From assembly GCF_003996965.1 (NCBI RefSeq), contig NZ_QWDM01000010.1, positions 124,001 to 188,000 of the forward strand: DNA of 64,000 nt, given 5' to 3'. Position 1 is the first letter of the stretch. Every line of letters begins with the position of its first letter. The translations under genes were made by a program, and so were the position numbers. Source of the stretch: Flavobacterium cupreum (lineage in GTDB: Bacteria; Bacteroidota; Bacteroidia; Flavobacteriales; Flavobacteriaceae). The notes under the pieces were generated by a model. It saw only the letters and a program-made list of their open reading frames with translations. It did no database searches and was not told the origin of the DNA. Below, piece by piece: positions 54,669 through 63,299 of this stretch.

Positions 54669-55412
54669 CTTATGACAGGTTTTAATACATTTAATAGTAT
54701 TGTTAATCAAGCAGGTATTTTTGTTTTTAAAAGCGACATCCTGTTTATGACAGCATAATTTGAATTTGCTGACGGATGCGATCTAAGGCTTAGATTTTAA
54801 AATAAAGAAGTGGGGGCTTCCGGCGTACTTTCAATTGGTACTAAATCGAGTGCTAATTGAATTGTCGAAGTTATATAAAGCAAGAGGTATGATAAAAGGG
54901 GAAAAACACCCTTTTTTTTAAGGTTAAAATACTGATTATTAAATACTTGTTGTTAAACAAGGTTTTGTTTCCCACAACCGGATTGACAAGATGTAAAAAG
55001 TACAGGATCATAGTAACAACACGCCATTTGTCATTCCGAGGAACGAGGAATCACACTAGCAGCATACGCACTGTTGGCGAATACCGGATGAAATTCCTCT
55101 TTCCTCGGAATGACAAGCTGTGTGAAAATCAAATAAAAAAATTCCGGGTTTCTTTGAAACTTTGTCTTAATAAGGGGAAACATTCAATTTTGTAAAAAGA
55201 TTATTCGCATTCATTTCATGCCTCAAAAACATCCAGAAAATAAAATCCCTATGATAATTTGTAATGGAAATAGTATATATTTGAAAATAAATAATGTGTA
55301 ATACTAACCTATACATTTACCCCAAAATTTGGGAAGCTTTGTGTGCTTGTTTTATATATGAATAAGTTGGCAGCAATTTTTGGGAACGAATAATAAAATA
55401 AACTAAAAAAGA
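54669..55412. promoter_or_regulatory. Gene-free region carrying the eCIS operon promoter side
   Basis: 744 bp without a supported gene. Next to the eCIS start, TTATGACAG occurs twice at 54670-54678 and 54745-54753, the second inside CTGTTTATGACAG (arms CTGT/ACAG). No convincing TAnnTTTG box is seen on the minus strand. A hairpin AAAAGGG/CCCTTTT at 54894-54915 and a REP palindrome at 55028-55116 follow. A CCCAAAATTTGGG palindrome at 55321-55333 lies upstream of the DUF5694 gene. Confidence 0.4.
55028..55116. repeat. REP-like palindrome
   Basis: Arms 55028-55051 and 55093-55116 match as inverted repeats at 23 of 24 positions (core GTCATTCCGAGGAA), separated by 41 bp. It is typical of dispersed intergenic palindromes in flavobacteria. 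It lies between the divergent eCIS and DUF5694 transcription units. Confidence 0.85.
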
Positions 55413-56228
55413 ATGACTTTCATTAAAACAATTTCTACATTTTTAATTACGCTTTTAATTGTACCAACAACCTTTGGACAAGAATCTAAACACAAAACAA
55501 AAATTTTATTAATTGGAACTATTCATTTTGAAACACCGCACACAGATAATTTTGAACTAAAAGTAGACGATTTCTTGAGTGCTAAGCGGCAAAGTGAATT
55601 AGAAGACTTAACTAATGCTCTGTCTCAAACAAAAGCGACTAAGGTGATGATTGAAAGACCAATTGAAAATCAACGTTCCAGTGACAGTTTGTATACTTTA
55701 TATGTAAAGGGTCATTATAAACTTACAGTTTCAGAAAGAGAACAAATTGGTTTTAGGTTAGGTAAAAAATTAAAATTAAATCGAATTAACTGTGTAGACA
55801 AATTCTATGCAATGCACGATAGCTTAATGGCTGCGACTGCAAAAGAAAATAATCAGCTTTATTTGCTAAAAGATTTAGGGACCGAAGCCAATGCAATGCT
55901 AAATGCTTATGATGCTACATTGAAAAAAGGCACCATAACAGAAGTTCTAAAATACATAAATAAACCAGAAGAATTAAAAAGAAACTTATCGCTTTATCTA
56001 AAATTTATCGCAAAGATTGGAGCAGGTAAAAATTTTGCAGGGGCAGAAGCTGTATCAGAATGGTATTTAAGAAATCTTGCTATTTATTCAAATATTACAA
56101 ATCAGGTTGAACCTTCGGACAAATATGTTATTTTAATTTTTGGACAAGGACATATTCCTATATTAAAACACCTGCTACAATATAATGACGACTTTGAAGT
56201 CGTTGAATTAAGTAGCGTACTAAAATAG
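55413..56228 (+). CDS. DUF5694 (TraB/GumN-like) secreted protein
   Basis: A 271-aa protein with signal peptide MTFIKTISTFLITLLIVPTTFGQ. The motif KILLIGTIHFETPH near the mature N-terminus and FGQGHIPILKHLLQ near the C-terminus form the GxxH pairs of the TraB/PrgY/TIKI-like superfamily, to which DUF5694 belongs as I know it. Such proteins may be metal-dependent peptidases or hydrolases; activity is unknown here. It is probably periplasmic or outer-membrane associated. It is monocistronic with 171 bp to the next gene. Confidence 0.75.
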   Translation: MTFIKTISTFLITLLIVPTTFGQESKHKTKILLIGTIHFETPHTDNFELKVDDFLSAKRQSELEDLTNALSQTKATKVMIERPIENQRSSDSLYTLYVKGHYKLTVSEREQIGFRLGKKLKLNRINCVDKFYAMHDSLMAATAKENNQLYLLKDLGTEANAMLNAYDATLKKGTITEVLKYINKPEELKRNLSLYLKFIAKIGAGKNFAGAEAVSEWYLRNLAIYSNITNQVEPSDKYVILIFGQGHIPILKHLLQYNDDFEVVELSSVLK

Positions 56229-56399
56229 GAGTAGATGAAAAAACCGCTTTGATAACTATAACAACAGGATAGATAAACTTTAAAATTAAGAAGCGAATTT
56301 GTATATTGTTCTGCTAAAATTAGCGATGCCAGGCAGATACATTTTTAAAACACCGGCTTCAAATAATTTCCGTTCATTTTAATAGAAATAGTCCAGATT

Positions 56400-58412
56400 A
56401 TGAAAAATTCTTTAATGCTCTTCATAGCAATCTTAGCTTTTACAGCGTGCTCAAAACATCAGGAAAAAAAATATGTAGCGATTACCGGAATAGATTCCAC
56501 ATTGCGGCCTGGTGATGATTTTTTTAAATATGTAAATGGCAAATGGTATGATTCTGTGTCAATACCTGCATCTCAGGCCGGAGTGGGTGCCTATATGTTT
56601 ATGAATTACCCACAACGAATGCGCCTGCAAGGAATATTAGACAGTCTTTCGCAAAGCAAGAATTCAGCAGGGAGTATAGCACAAAAGGTAGGAGACTTTT
56701 ATGCATCAGGCATGGATACTGTAACTATTGATAAACGCGGTTATGCCCCTATCAAACCTCTACTTGCTAAAATTGAAGCCATTAACGATTTACCCTCCTT
56801 AATGAATTTTGTAGTTAATCAGGCAAAGGTTAATAATCCTTCTATTATTGCTTTTGGAGTGTCACCCGATCAGAAAAACAGTAGTATGAACATTGCTGAA
56901 ATCTATCAAACCGGTATCGGTTTGCCGGACAGGGACTATTATTTCAAATCAGATTCATCAACTGTTGCCATACAGGAAGCGTACAAAAAATACCTTACTA
57001 CCTTATTTCAACAAACAGGCAGCAATGCCACAGAGGCTAAAAAGAACGCTGATCTGGTTTACGATATTGACAAACAACTTGCCGTTTCGCATAAGACAAA
57101 AGTAGAACTTCGGGATGTGCAGGCAAATTATAATAAAATGGCTGTGTCGGATCTTGCCAAAAGACATCCCAACATAGACTGGCCTACTTTTTTAAATAAG
57201 TTAGGAGCTCAAACCGATTCTGTTAATGTAGGCCAGCCTGCCTATTATGGGGCCCTAAATAAGCTTTTAAAAACCATTCCGATTACTAACTGGAAAATTT
57301 ACCTCAAAGCAAATGCTGTAGAAAGATATGCAGATGATTTAAGTACACCTTTTGTTGATGCTTTATTTGACTATACTAAAGTGCTTTCCGGTCAGGCTGT
57401 TCAAAAATCACGTGGCGAAAAAATGGCTAATGTCGTTGACAATTATTTAGGCGAAGCGTTGGGTGAATTGTATGTAAAGAAATATTTTTCTGAAGATGCC
57501 AAAAAACGCATGTTAACCCTCGTGAATAATCTGCAAAAAGCGTATGCCATAAGAATTGACAAATTGGAATGGATGAGTCAAAGTACGAAACAAAAAGCGA
57601 AAGAAAAATTGGCAGCTATGACTAAGAAAATAGGATATCCGGATAAATGGAAAGACTACAGCAATGTACATATCGCCAGGGATACCTATTTTGAGAATAT
57701 GGTATCGGCCGCTACAGCTGCGTATCAATTTCAACTGGAAAAATTGGGCAAGCCGGTCGATAAATCAGAATGGTATACAACAGTTCCAACAGTTACGGCA
57801 TATAATAACCCTACGGCAAATGAAATTGTTTTTCCTGCAGGTATTTTACAGCCCCCATATTTTGATAATAATGCAGATGATGCACTTAATTATGGAGGTA
57901 TCGGAATGGTTATAGGTCACGAAATCACCCATACTTTTGACGATCAGGGCGCTCAATATGACAAGAATGGAAACTTAAAAAACTGGTGGACAAAAGACGA
58001 TTATGCAAAGTTTAAGTCAAGGATACAACAAGTTATCAATTTGTATGGTACCTACACCGTTTTAGGCGATCTGCACATTAATGGTGCCATGACAGTTGGC
58101 GAAAATACGGCAGATATTGCCGGAATAGCTGTTGCTTATGATGCTTTTAAAATGACCGAGCAAGGAAAAGGGAATGCAAAAATTGACGGTTTTACCCCAG
58201 ACCAGCGCTTTTTTATTTCTATAGCCAAAATATGGAGAGTAAAAATGAAAGACGAGTTCCTGCGTTTGTGGATTAACAATAATCCGCATTCTCCACCAAA
58301 TTGGCGTGTTAATGGTCCTCTAATGAATACGACTCCTTTTTACGAAGCATTTAATGTAAAACCCGGAGATAAAATGTTTTTACCGAAGAAAGACAGGATA
58401 ACAATTTGGTAG
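56400..58412 (+). CDS. M13 (neprilysin-like) metallopeptidase lipoprotein
   Basis: A 670-aa lipoprotein precursor, signal peptide MKNSLMLFIAILAFTA with Cys17. The N-terminal M13 domain (DDFFKYVNGKWYDSVSIP) is followed by the catalytic domain. The zinc motif HEITH is at 507-511 in VIGHEITHTFDDQGAQYD, and the third ligand lies in VGENTADIAG. The C-terminal substrate-binding segment is RVNGPLMNTTPFYEAFNVKP. All catalytic residues are present. It likely cleaves peptides in the periplasm or at the surface. It ends 30 bp before a terminator. Confidence 0.95.
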   Translation: MKNSLMLFIAILAFTACSKHQEKKYVAITGIDSTLRPGDDFFKYVNGKWYDSVSIPASQAGVGAYMFMNYPQRMRLQGILDSLSQSKNSAGSIAQKVGDFYASGMDTVTIDKRGYAPIKPLLAKIEAINDLPSLMNFVVNQAKVNNPSIIAFGVSPDQKNSSMNIAEIYQTGIGLPDRDYYFKSDSSTVAIQEAYKKYLTTLFQQTGSNATEAKKNADLVYDIDKQLAVSHKTKVELRDVQANYNKMAVSDLAKRHPNIDWPTFLNKLGAQTDSVNVGQPAYYGALNKLLKTIPITNWKIYLKANAVERYADDLSTPFVDALFDYTKVLSGQAVQKSRGEKMANVVDNYLGEALGELYVKKYFSEDAKKRMLTLVNNLQKAYAIRIDKLEWMSQSTKQKAKEKLAAMTKKIGYPDKWKDYSNVHIARDTYFENMVSAATAAYQFQLEKLGKPVDKSEWYTTVPTVTAYNNPTANEIVFPAGILQPPYFDNNADDALNYGGIGMVIGHEITHTFDDQGAQYDKNGNLKNWWTKDDYAKFKSRIQQVINLYGTYTVLGDLHINGAMTVGENTADIAGIAVAYDAFKMTEQGKGNAKIDGFTPDQRFFISIAKIWRVKMKDEFLRLWINNNPHSPPNWRVNGPLMNTTPFYEAFNVKPGDKMFLPKKDRITIW

Positions 58413-58442
58413 TTCTGCTATCCAATTCTTCCTCATGAAAGC

Positions 58443-58478
58443 TGCGCAAATTTCTCTTTGATTTTTGCGCATTTTTTT
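58443..58478 (+). terminator. Terminator after the M13 peptidase gene
   Basis: Stem TGCGCAAA/TTTGCGCA (58443-58450 with 58464-58471), 13-nt loop, T-run. A degraded copy of the hairpin and its flanks occurs at about 60920-60960. Confidence 0.85.
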
Positions 58479-58564
58479 ATTCATTTCCTGAATAGAAAAT
58501 AAATAAGGATATTTGTTTTAAAGTCAGATACTTTGCGGAGCGGAGGAATGGTTGTTACGGTGCT

Positions 58565-59002
58565 TTAGTCAAGACAATTATAAAAACCGCTTTCAATTTT
58601 TTGTTTTAATTTTTTTACGATTTTACGATAGGACCTGCTATTTTTTCTCGCGGCTCTTTTATTTTGAAAAGAGATAGGGTAATCTAGTAAAACCGTACCT
58701 AAATTAATTTCATAGCAATTTTTATCTGTAATTAAAATCTTTTTGGTTTTAATAAATGGCCCACGGATGATTAACTCGTCACCTTCTTTTGCTTCAATTT
58801 CAAATTTGCCATCATGATCTGTTTTTGTTTTTCTTTCCGTGCCCATTATTTCAATAGGAGCTTCATTGACTGGTAAAGGGATGCTTGCAAAATAAGAGTT
58901 ATCAAAAACAAACCCTCTTATTAATTTGTTTTTTGTCACTGCTTCCTGTCCAAATGATACAATAGCCAGATGAAGGAAAAATAGCCATGTAATTTTTTTC
59001 AT
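58565..59002 (-). CDS. Small secreted CarboxypepD_reg-like protein
   Basis: A 145-aa protein with signal peptide MKKITWLFFLHLAIVSFGQ. The mature part resembles a carboxypeptidase-regulatory-like beta-sandwich: KLIRGFVFDN, then TKTDHDGKFEIEAKEGDELI with the typical (T)DxxGxF(x)I turn and LIIRGPF. A basic helical tail (KRAARKNSRSYRKIVKKLKQ) follows. Such domains are common at the N-terminus of TonB-dependent receptors; here it stands alone. Role unknown. It is single, on the minus strand, convergent with the peptidase gene. Confidence 0.75.
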   Translation of the reverse strand: MKKITWLFFLHLAIVSFGQEAVTKNKLIRGFVFDNSYFASIPLPVNEAPIEIMGTERKTKTDHDGKFEIEAKEGDELIIRGPFIKTKKILITDKNCYEINLGTVLLDYPISFQNKRAARKNSRSYRKIVKKLKQKIESGFYNCLD

Positions 59003-59134
59003 TTATTTTTGAAATTTTATTTTAAGTGTTTGAAACCTAAATTCTGCGTACTGAAAAGCCTGGAAAATGACATTTTATTAAGCTTTTAAACCCCTGCCGA
59101 CGCGAACTCCATACTCTTGAACACAAAAATAGTT

Positions 59135-59225
59135 AAAACAAAAAAAGCCTCGGATTTCTCTGAAGCTTTGCCTTAGTAGCTCTAATAGGACAATTTTCTA
59201 ACCATTTTTTTAATGACTTAAAAAG
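59135..59225. repeat. Direct repeat copy 1 flanking the toxin-antitoxin islet
   Basis: About 90 bp related to 61015-61105 in the same orientation. Shared blocks include GATTTCTCTGAAGCTTT, CTTAGTAGC and GGACAATTTTC. The two copies bracket the toxin-antitoxin genes. One stretch (GGTTCGAAAATT on the minus strand of copy 2) looks like a tRNA T-loop, but the stem bases do not pair. Confidence 0.75.
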
Positions 59226-59361
59226 CTAAATGTGTGGTTTTTGTAATCAATTGTTATCTTTAATTGAACTTATATCTTGATAAATTTATCTATTTCTCGT
59301 TTTATAGCAACAACCAATTCAATGTTTTACTCCTCCATAGTGAAATCAGTTATTTTGCAAT

Positions 59362-60381
59362 TTATTTTATCCCCTCTAACTCAAAAGCGTATGTTTGATA
59401 GTCTATTAAATCCTTATTTGAATATAGGTCTTTCCAAGCTTTTTCTTTATGGCTTAATTCTACTAAGTCCCAAGAGCTTGTGTTTTTAAAGTTGGTACTA
59501 ATACATTCTATTATGCTATTTTCAGTATCATTAAATAAATTAATGTCAAACTGTCTTTCTGTAATAAAATGTTCTTTCGCAGATCCATCATTATTTCTAA
59601 TCCAATTTGAAAAAATGATATCTTCATTTTCTAAACAAGCATAGATATTATCATAAAAACTTGGCACTGGTCCATATTGAATAGCTCTATAACATAATCC
59701 TGTTATTGAGAATCCACTTAATTTATAGCTAAGAAAGTCAGTATAAAACAATAGCTTATTCAATTTTAATCTGTCATTAAATTCACTTTTACAATTGTTT
59801 ATATAAAATATTAGAATATTAGCTAATTTATCCTTGTTTATTTTTTTAAAACCAGTTAGTCCTGTAGGCTCATAATGTTGATTAATTCTAATTTGATATG
59901 GATTTTTATCTTTATTGATTAAATAATTTAATCGTGAAATTGCCTCATGAAACATTCCATCACTAAAATAGTTTTTGCCCTTTTTTAGCATATCAATAAA
60001 TACAATAGGATTACGTGCAGTATAAATTAAATTTCCCATTGCTGGGGTAGGCATTTCACCTTTTTCATAATTTGCATAGCCATTAATACCCAACCCTAAA
60101 ACTTCGCTCATTTTTGCTGCTGACAGATCATATGTTTCACGAATTTCAATTATTTCTTCTATGAAAGGAATGTTATGTTTTACTCTATATTGATTGTGTA
60201 ATTGTAAAATTGTAATTGTATCTGCTTCGGTAGTTGTAAATTCTTCTGAACATAAATTACATTCATAATAATGTGCAACAACGTTGAAAGAATCTTTTCT
60301 ATATGTAAGTTCTTTTATTTGTTTTTTAAGTTCAGCTTGTCCATCGCAATATGGACATTCAATTACTGGATTCATTTTCAT
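59362..60381 (-). CDS. Antitoxin with MqsA-type zinc ribbon, HTH and Panacea domain
   Basis: A 339-aa protein from ATG 60381 (ATG 60375 is possible). Residues ~8-45: zinc ribbon with CPYC and CNLC. Residues ~60-115: helix-turn-helix of the MqsA/HTH_3 type (IEIRETYDLSAAKMSEVLGL, then NGYANYEKGEMPTPA). Residues ~170-339: a Panacea/SocA-like domain (DUF4065), with LKLNKLLFYTDFLSYKLSGF and ITGLCYRAIQYGPVPSFYD. Panacea is a promiscuous antitoxin domain known to neutralise unrelated toxins. It follows the toxin gene after 7 bp and probably represses the operon through the HTH. Confidence 0.88.
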   Translation of the reverse strand: MKMNPVIECPYCDGQAELKKQIKELTYRKDSFNVVAHYYECNLCSEEFTTTEADTITILQLHNQYRVKHNIPFIEEIIEIRETYDLSAAKMSEVLGLGINGYANYEKGEMPTPAMGNLIYTARNPIVFIDMLKKGKNYFSDGMFHEAISRLNYLINKDKNPYQIRINQHYEPTGLTGFKKINKDKLANILIFYINNCKSEFNDRLKLNKLLFYTDFLSYKLSGFSITGLCYRAIQYGPVPSFYDNIYACLENEDIIFSNWIRNNDGSAKEHFITERQFDINLFNDTENSIIECISTNFKNTSSWDLVELSHKEKAWKDLYSNKDLIDYQTYAFELEGIK

Positions 60382-60388
60382 GATTGTC

Positions 60389-60736
60389 TTATTTAAGTGG
60401 ATAAGTAATCGTTTTTTCTGCTTTATGGAATGACATGCAGTCAACTCTTTTATTATCAATACCAAGACTAATTTTTATATAGACTTCGATATTGTTGATA
60501 ATAATGCCGAATTCATAGTAAGATGGTTTTGAAGTGTCTAATGTGTCATCGGTTGGTCCTCTATAATAATTTTCACTAGTTAGCTTATTTAAATAAGTTA
60601 TTCTGTCTAAAGGATAAATATCTAATTCAGCTATAGCTTCAAGATTTTTATCTCGAGGTCTGAAAGCAATGTCAAAAATTTTTATTTTTTCACGCATCTC
60701 ACGTAAAAAACTTTCAACTTCTCCTTTTGTAGTCAT
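60389..60736 (-). CDS. Toxin of an MqsR/RelE-like type II system
   Basis: A 115-aa protein without signal peptide. The C-terminal half (KPSYYEFGIIINNIEVYIKI, then CMSFHKAEKTITYPLK) resembles the beta-sheet core of MqsR/RelE-fold mRNA interferases. The N-terminal helix MTTKGEVESFLREMREKIKI and RDKNLEAIAEL are typical of Bacteroidota members paired with MqsA-Panacea antitoxins. Toxin before antitoxin is the order of mqsRA. Its ATG lies only ~5 nt after the predicted transcription start, so the mRNA is nearly leaderless. Confidence 0.75.
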   Translation of the reverse strand: MTTKGEVESFLREMREKIKIFDIAFRPRDKNLEAIAELDIYPLDRITYLNKLTSENYYRGPTDDTLDTSKPSYYEFGIIINNIEVYIKISLGIDNKRVDCMSFHKAEKTITYPLK

Positions 60737-60746
60737 TTACGGGGTG

Positions 60747-60791
60747 CAAAAGTATAATTAATATAAATAATATCCAATTAAATAGTTGGAT
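60747..60791 (-). promoter_or_regulatory. Promoter and probable operator of the toxin-antitoxin operon
   Basis: On the minus strand the -7 box TACTTTTG covers 60754-60747 and the -33 TTG 60777-60775, 20 nt apart. An inverted repeat ATCCAA-N8-TTGGAT at 60772-60791 overlaps the -33 element. That is the position expected for an autorepressor site of the HTH antitoxin. Confidence 0.65.
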
Positions 60792-61163
60792 AATTAATCT
60801 AATTATGTAAATATACAACTTTTTTGTAATATTTATATATTTATTAGCTAACAATTGTCTATTTGAATTATGATAAGTAAAAATAAGTTAAAAAACACTT
60901 GCTCTCGCCAGTGTTGCTTATGAAAAGCTGCACAAATGTCTCATACTTTGCGTATTTTTTTTCTTAGAAATCCTAAGACTGATTACATTCTCGAGACTTT
61001 TACAATTTAACTTGAAACAAAAAAAAGCTCCAGATTTCTCTGAAGCTTTTTCTTAGTAGCCTTAACGGGACAATTTTCGAACCATTTTCAAGATGATTTA
61101 AGAAAAATAAACATTCTTAAACATTAAATTTTGTAATTCAAACCATACTATTAGATTACTCAA
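60792..61163. repeat. Gene-free region with direct repeat copy 2 (61015-61105)
   Basis: No gene is supported. It contains a degraded copy of the hairpin at 58443 (about 60920-60960) and the second copy of the ~90-bp direct repeat (61015-61105). It separates the toxin-antitoxin promoter from the TIG lipoprotein stop. Confidence 0.7.
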
Positions 61164-62495
61164 TTATTGCAAATAGCGTTTAATAATTTTTTCACTAGAG
61201 AATGCCCAAACTACATTGTTTTTATATGAAATATTTTTGATTGGTTGATCATGAGTGTACTCGAGGGTCCACACGCTTCCACCATTTATTGTTTTGTAGA
61301 TTTTATTATCTTGAATTGCCCAACCTGTGTTTGCATCTTTAAATGTGAATTTCGTAAATTTTTCTCCATTGTAAACTTGCGACCATAAGTTTCCTCCATT
61401 ACTGGTTTTATATATCTTAGTATCAAGAGTTATATAGTTTTTTATTAAAAGAAAACCATTTGAAAAATCTGTAAAACAAATTTCCCGAGCATAATAATCT
61501 GATGGTTCATTTACAAATGGATATTCTTTCCAGCCATCTGTTGCATTATTTTTGTACAAAATAAAAGGTCGTTCTCCTAATATTCCGTCTTTATCTGCTA
61601 CTCTTTTATAACCAACAGCCCAAATATGATCATTGTCAAATTCCGCTGAGCTGGCAAGTTCAATATAACTAGAGTGTAGTACCTCGACCTCATAAGTTTT
61701 ATCAAAATCAATTCCATTTATCGTTGATAATACAATGCCATGTTCTGAAACAATTGTTCCATTTTTCAAATTGGTATCTACATAGATGCAAAAAGGAGTA
61801 GGTATGAAATTTGGGTTGTTGTCAAAATTTCCAAATCGTTCAATGCCAAGATATCCTCCTGCAGTTATTTTTGAGATACCAAAACCGGTATGACACCATC
61901 CTTCGTCGTTTACTGTAGCATGAAATCCTGCCATAGTTGAATTTAAAGCCCATCTTACCCATGTTATGCCTCCATCTAAAGTCCTGAAAACATCACCGCT
62001 GGGACCGGTATTGTAATATAAGACTTTATCATTGATCATTTGAATGCGATATATTCCAGATTCATTTTTCCTGTCAATGGGAATGGTATACCACGCTGCA
62101 GATGAAGGAGCTGGGGCAATACCAATGCTGCTGTTGTAATTGTTTTTTACATTGTTTATTATTGTCCTGTTTAGGATGGTTAAAACCAATGTTGGCACTA
62201 GTTTTTCTACTGATGGTAACACAAATGATATCTCTGAAGTCGTGGCTGAAAGAATTGTTGCAGGCACACCATCAAATGTTATTTTTATATCACTTACTTG
62301 CTCTGTGAAATTTTCTCCTTTCATTGTTACCGTTTCTCCTGTAGTTCCATAATTTTTGCTGTAGGAGATTATTTTCGCTGCTTTTGTAATTTCAGACGGT
62401 GGAGCAGGAGTTGATTTGTCTTCTGCATCTGAGCTACAATTACTCAATAATAGTGATAGTTGTATTAAAATGATTAATGCAATTCTTTTTTTCAT
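61164..62495 (-). CDS. TIG-domain lipoprotein with beta-propeller-like repeats
   Basis: A 443-aa lipoprotein precursor: signal MKKRIALIILIQLSLLLSN with Cys20, then a Ser/Asp-rich linker. Residues ~45-125 form an IPT/TIG domain (ISYSKNYGTTGETVTMKGEN, then DIKITFDGVPATILSATTSE). The rest looks like YCF48/BNR-type propeller units (VFRTLDGGITWVRWALNS, TSNGGNLWSQVYNG, KTINGGSVWTLEYTHD), each with a GGxxW turn. It is surface- or periplasm-exposed and the ligand is unknown. It has no T9SS tail. It is monocistronic. Confidence 0.85.
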   Translation of the reverse strand: MKKRIALIILIQLSLLLSNCSSDAEDKSTPAPPSEITKAAKIISYSKNYGTTGETVTMKGENFTEQVSDIKITFDGVPATILSATTSEISFVLPSVEKLVPTLVLTILNRTIINNVKNNYNSSIGIAPAPSSAAWYTIPIDRKNESGIYRIQMINDKVLYYNTGPSGDVFRTLDGGITWVRWALNSTMAGFHATVNDEGWCHTGFGISKITAGGYLGIERFGNFDNNPNFIPTPFCIYVDTNLKNGTIVSEHGIVLSTINGIDFDKTYEVEVLHSSYIELASSAEFDNDHIWAVGYKRVADKDGILGERPFILYKNNATDGWKEYPFVNEPSDYYAREICFTDFSNGFLLIKNYITLDTKIYKTSNGGNLWSQVYNGEKFTKFTFKDANTGWAIQDNKIYKTINGGSVWTLEYTHDQPIKNISYKNNVVWAFSSEKIIKRYLQ

Positions 62496-63299
62496 TTTTA
62501 ATTTTTGGGTTAATTGTCGAATAGAAAAATATTTATAAGGTGGATTTTTTATTTAGCTATGACGAAATAAATTTAAATTTTAGCTTGTCAATTTTTTTTG
62601 TACACATATCAAATAATTTTATTGCAAATCTAGAATATTCTCTTTGTAAAACTTTGCGGGTTCCCGTATTTTAAAAAAAACTTTAAAATATAGTTTAAGC
62701 CGGGCATTATGCAAAGTTTATGGGGAATTTTAATAGTAGATACAAGGAAGTTAATAGCGAAATACGATGCTAATAGCAATTTACTAAAATTAAAATGAAC
62801 ATGAAAAATAATCCTTTTTTCGAAATACGGTAAAGCATGATTTACCAAAACCTGATGGCAAAACTGCTATCAAGTAACTTTTAAAATAAATTTTAATAAT
62901 GCTTAGTTATAATTGCAAAATGTGCTGACATTGGAAATCAGATAAAAACAAACTGCTATATACAGTTACAAGTCGGGAAAAAGAAATACTATAAAAGTAT
63001 AGTTTAAATTAACATTTGCAATTTCTGTAGGGACTTCCCACCATTTTATTGAAAATAATTCCTGAAAATTATATCTTGATTATTAAAAATCAGTATTTAT
63101 TGTAAGTAAAAGTCTAGGTACAAATACGTGATTTGGTTAATGCCAAGGGAAAAGTGAATTTATAATGCGTTAAATTATATAAGGTTGCTTTTATTGCCTG
63201 TTGCAGTCTTTATTATATTAAAGTGAATAACTGAAACTTTATTTTTTTTCACCGCTCTATGATTTACATTTGCCACAGTTTAATAGCCCACATAAATTT
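62496..63299. promoter_or_regulatory. Gene-free AT-rich region with promoter of the secreted repeat protein
   Basis: About 800 bp without a supported gene; open frames are short and unlike proteins. Near the right end TACATTTG at 63265-63272 fits the -7 consensus, 28 bp before the ATG at 63300. The -33 region is only T-rich. I see no tRNA, riboswitch or repeat family here. Confidence 0.5.

Noticed and set aside
23780..54710. Prophage or type VI secretion system
   Set aside because: No capsid, portal, terminase, integrase or lysogeny genes, and no TssJLM/TssK-like membrane complex; DUF4255, DUF4157 and the AAA+ ATPase fit an eCIS.
54947..55195. 82-aa plus-strand frame
   Set aside because: Runs through a REP palindrome and has no protein-like features.
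61015..61105. tRNA gene remnant in the direct repeat
   Set aside because: A GGTTCGAAA-like T-loop is present on the minus strand, but the flanking bases do not form a T-stem and no cloverleaf can be drawn.
62630..62848. 72-aa minus-strand frame in the gap before the repeat protein
   Set aside because: AT-rich, no recognisable features, no promoter or conserved start.
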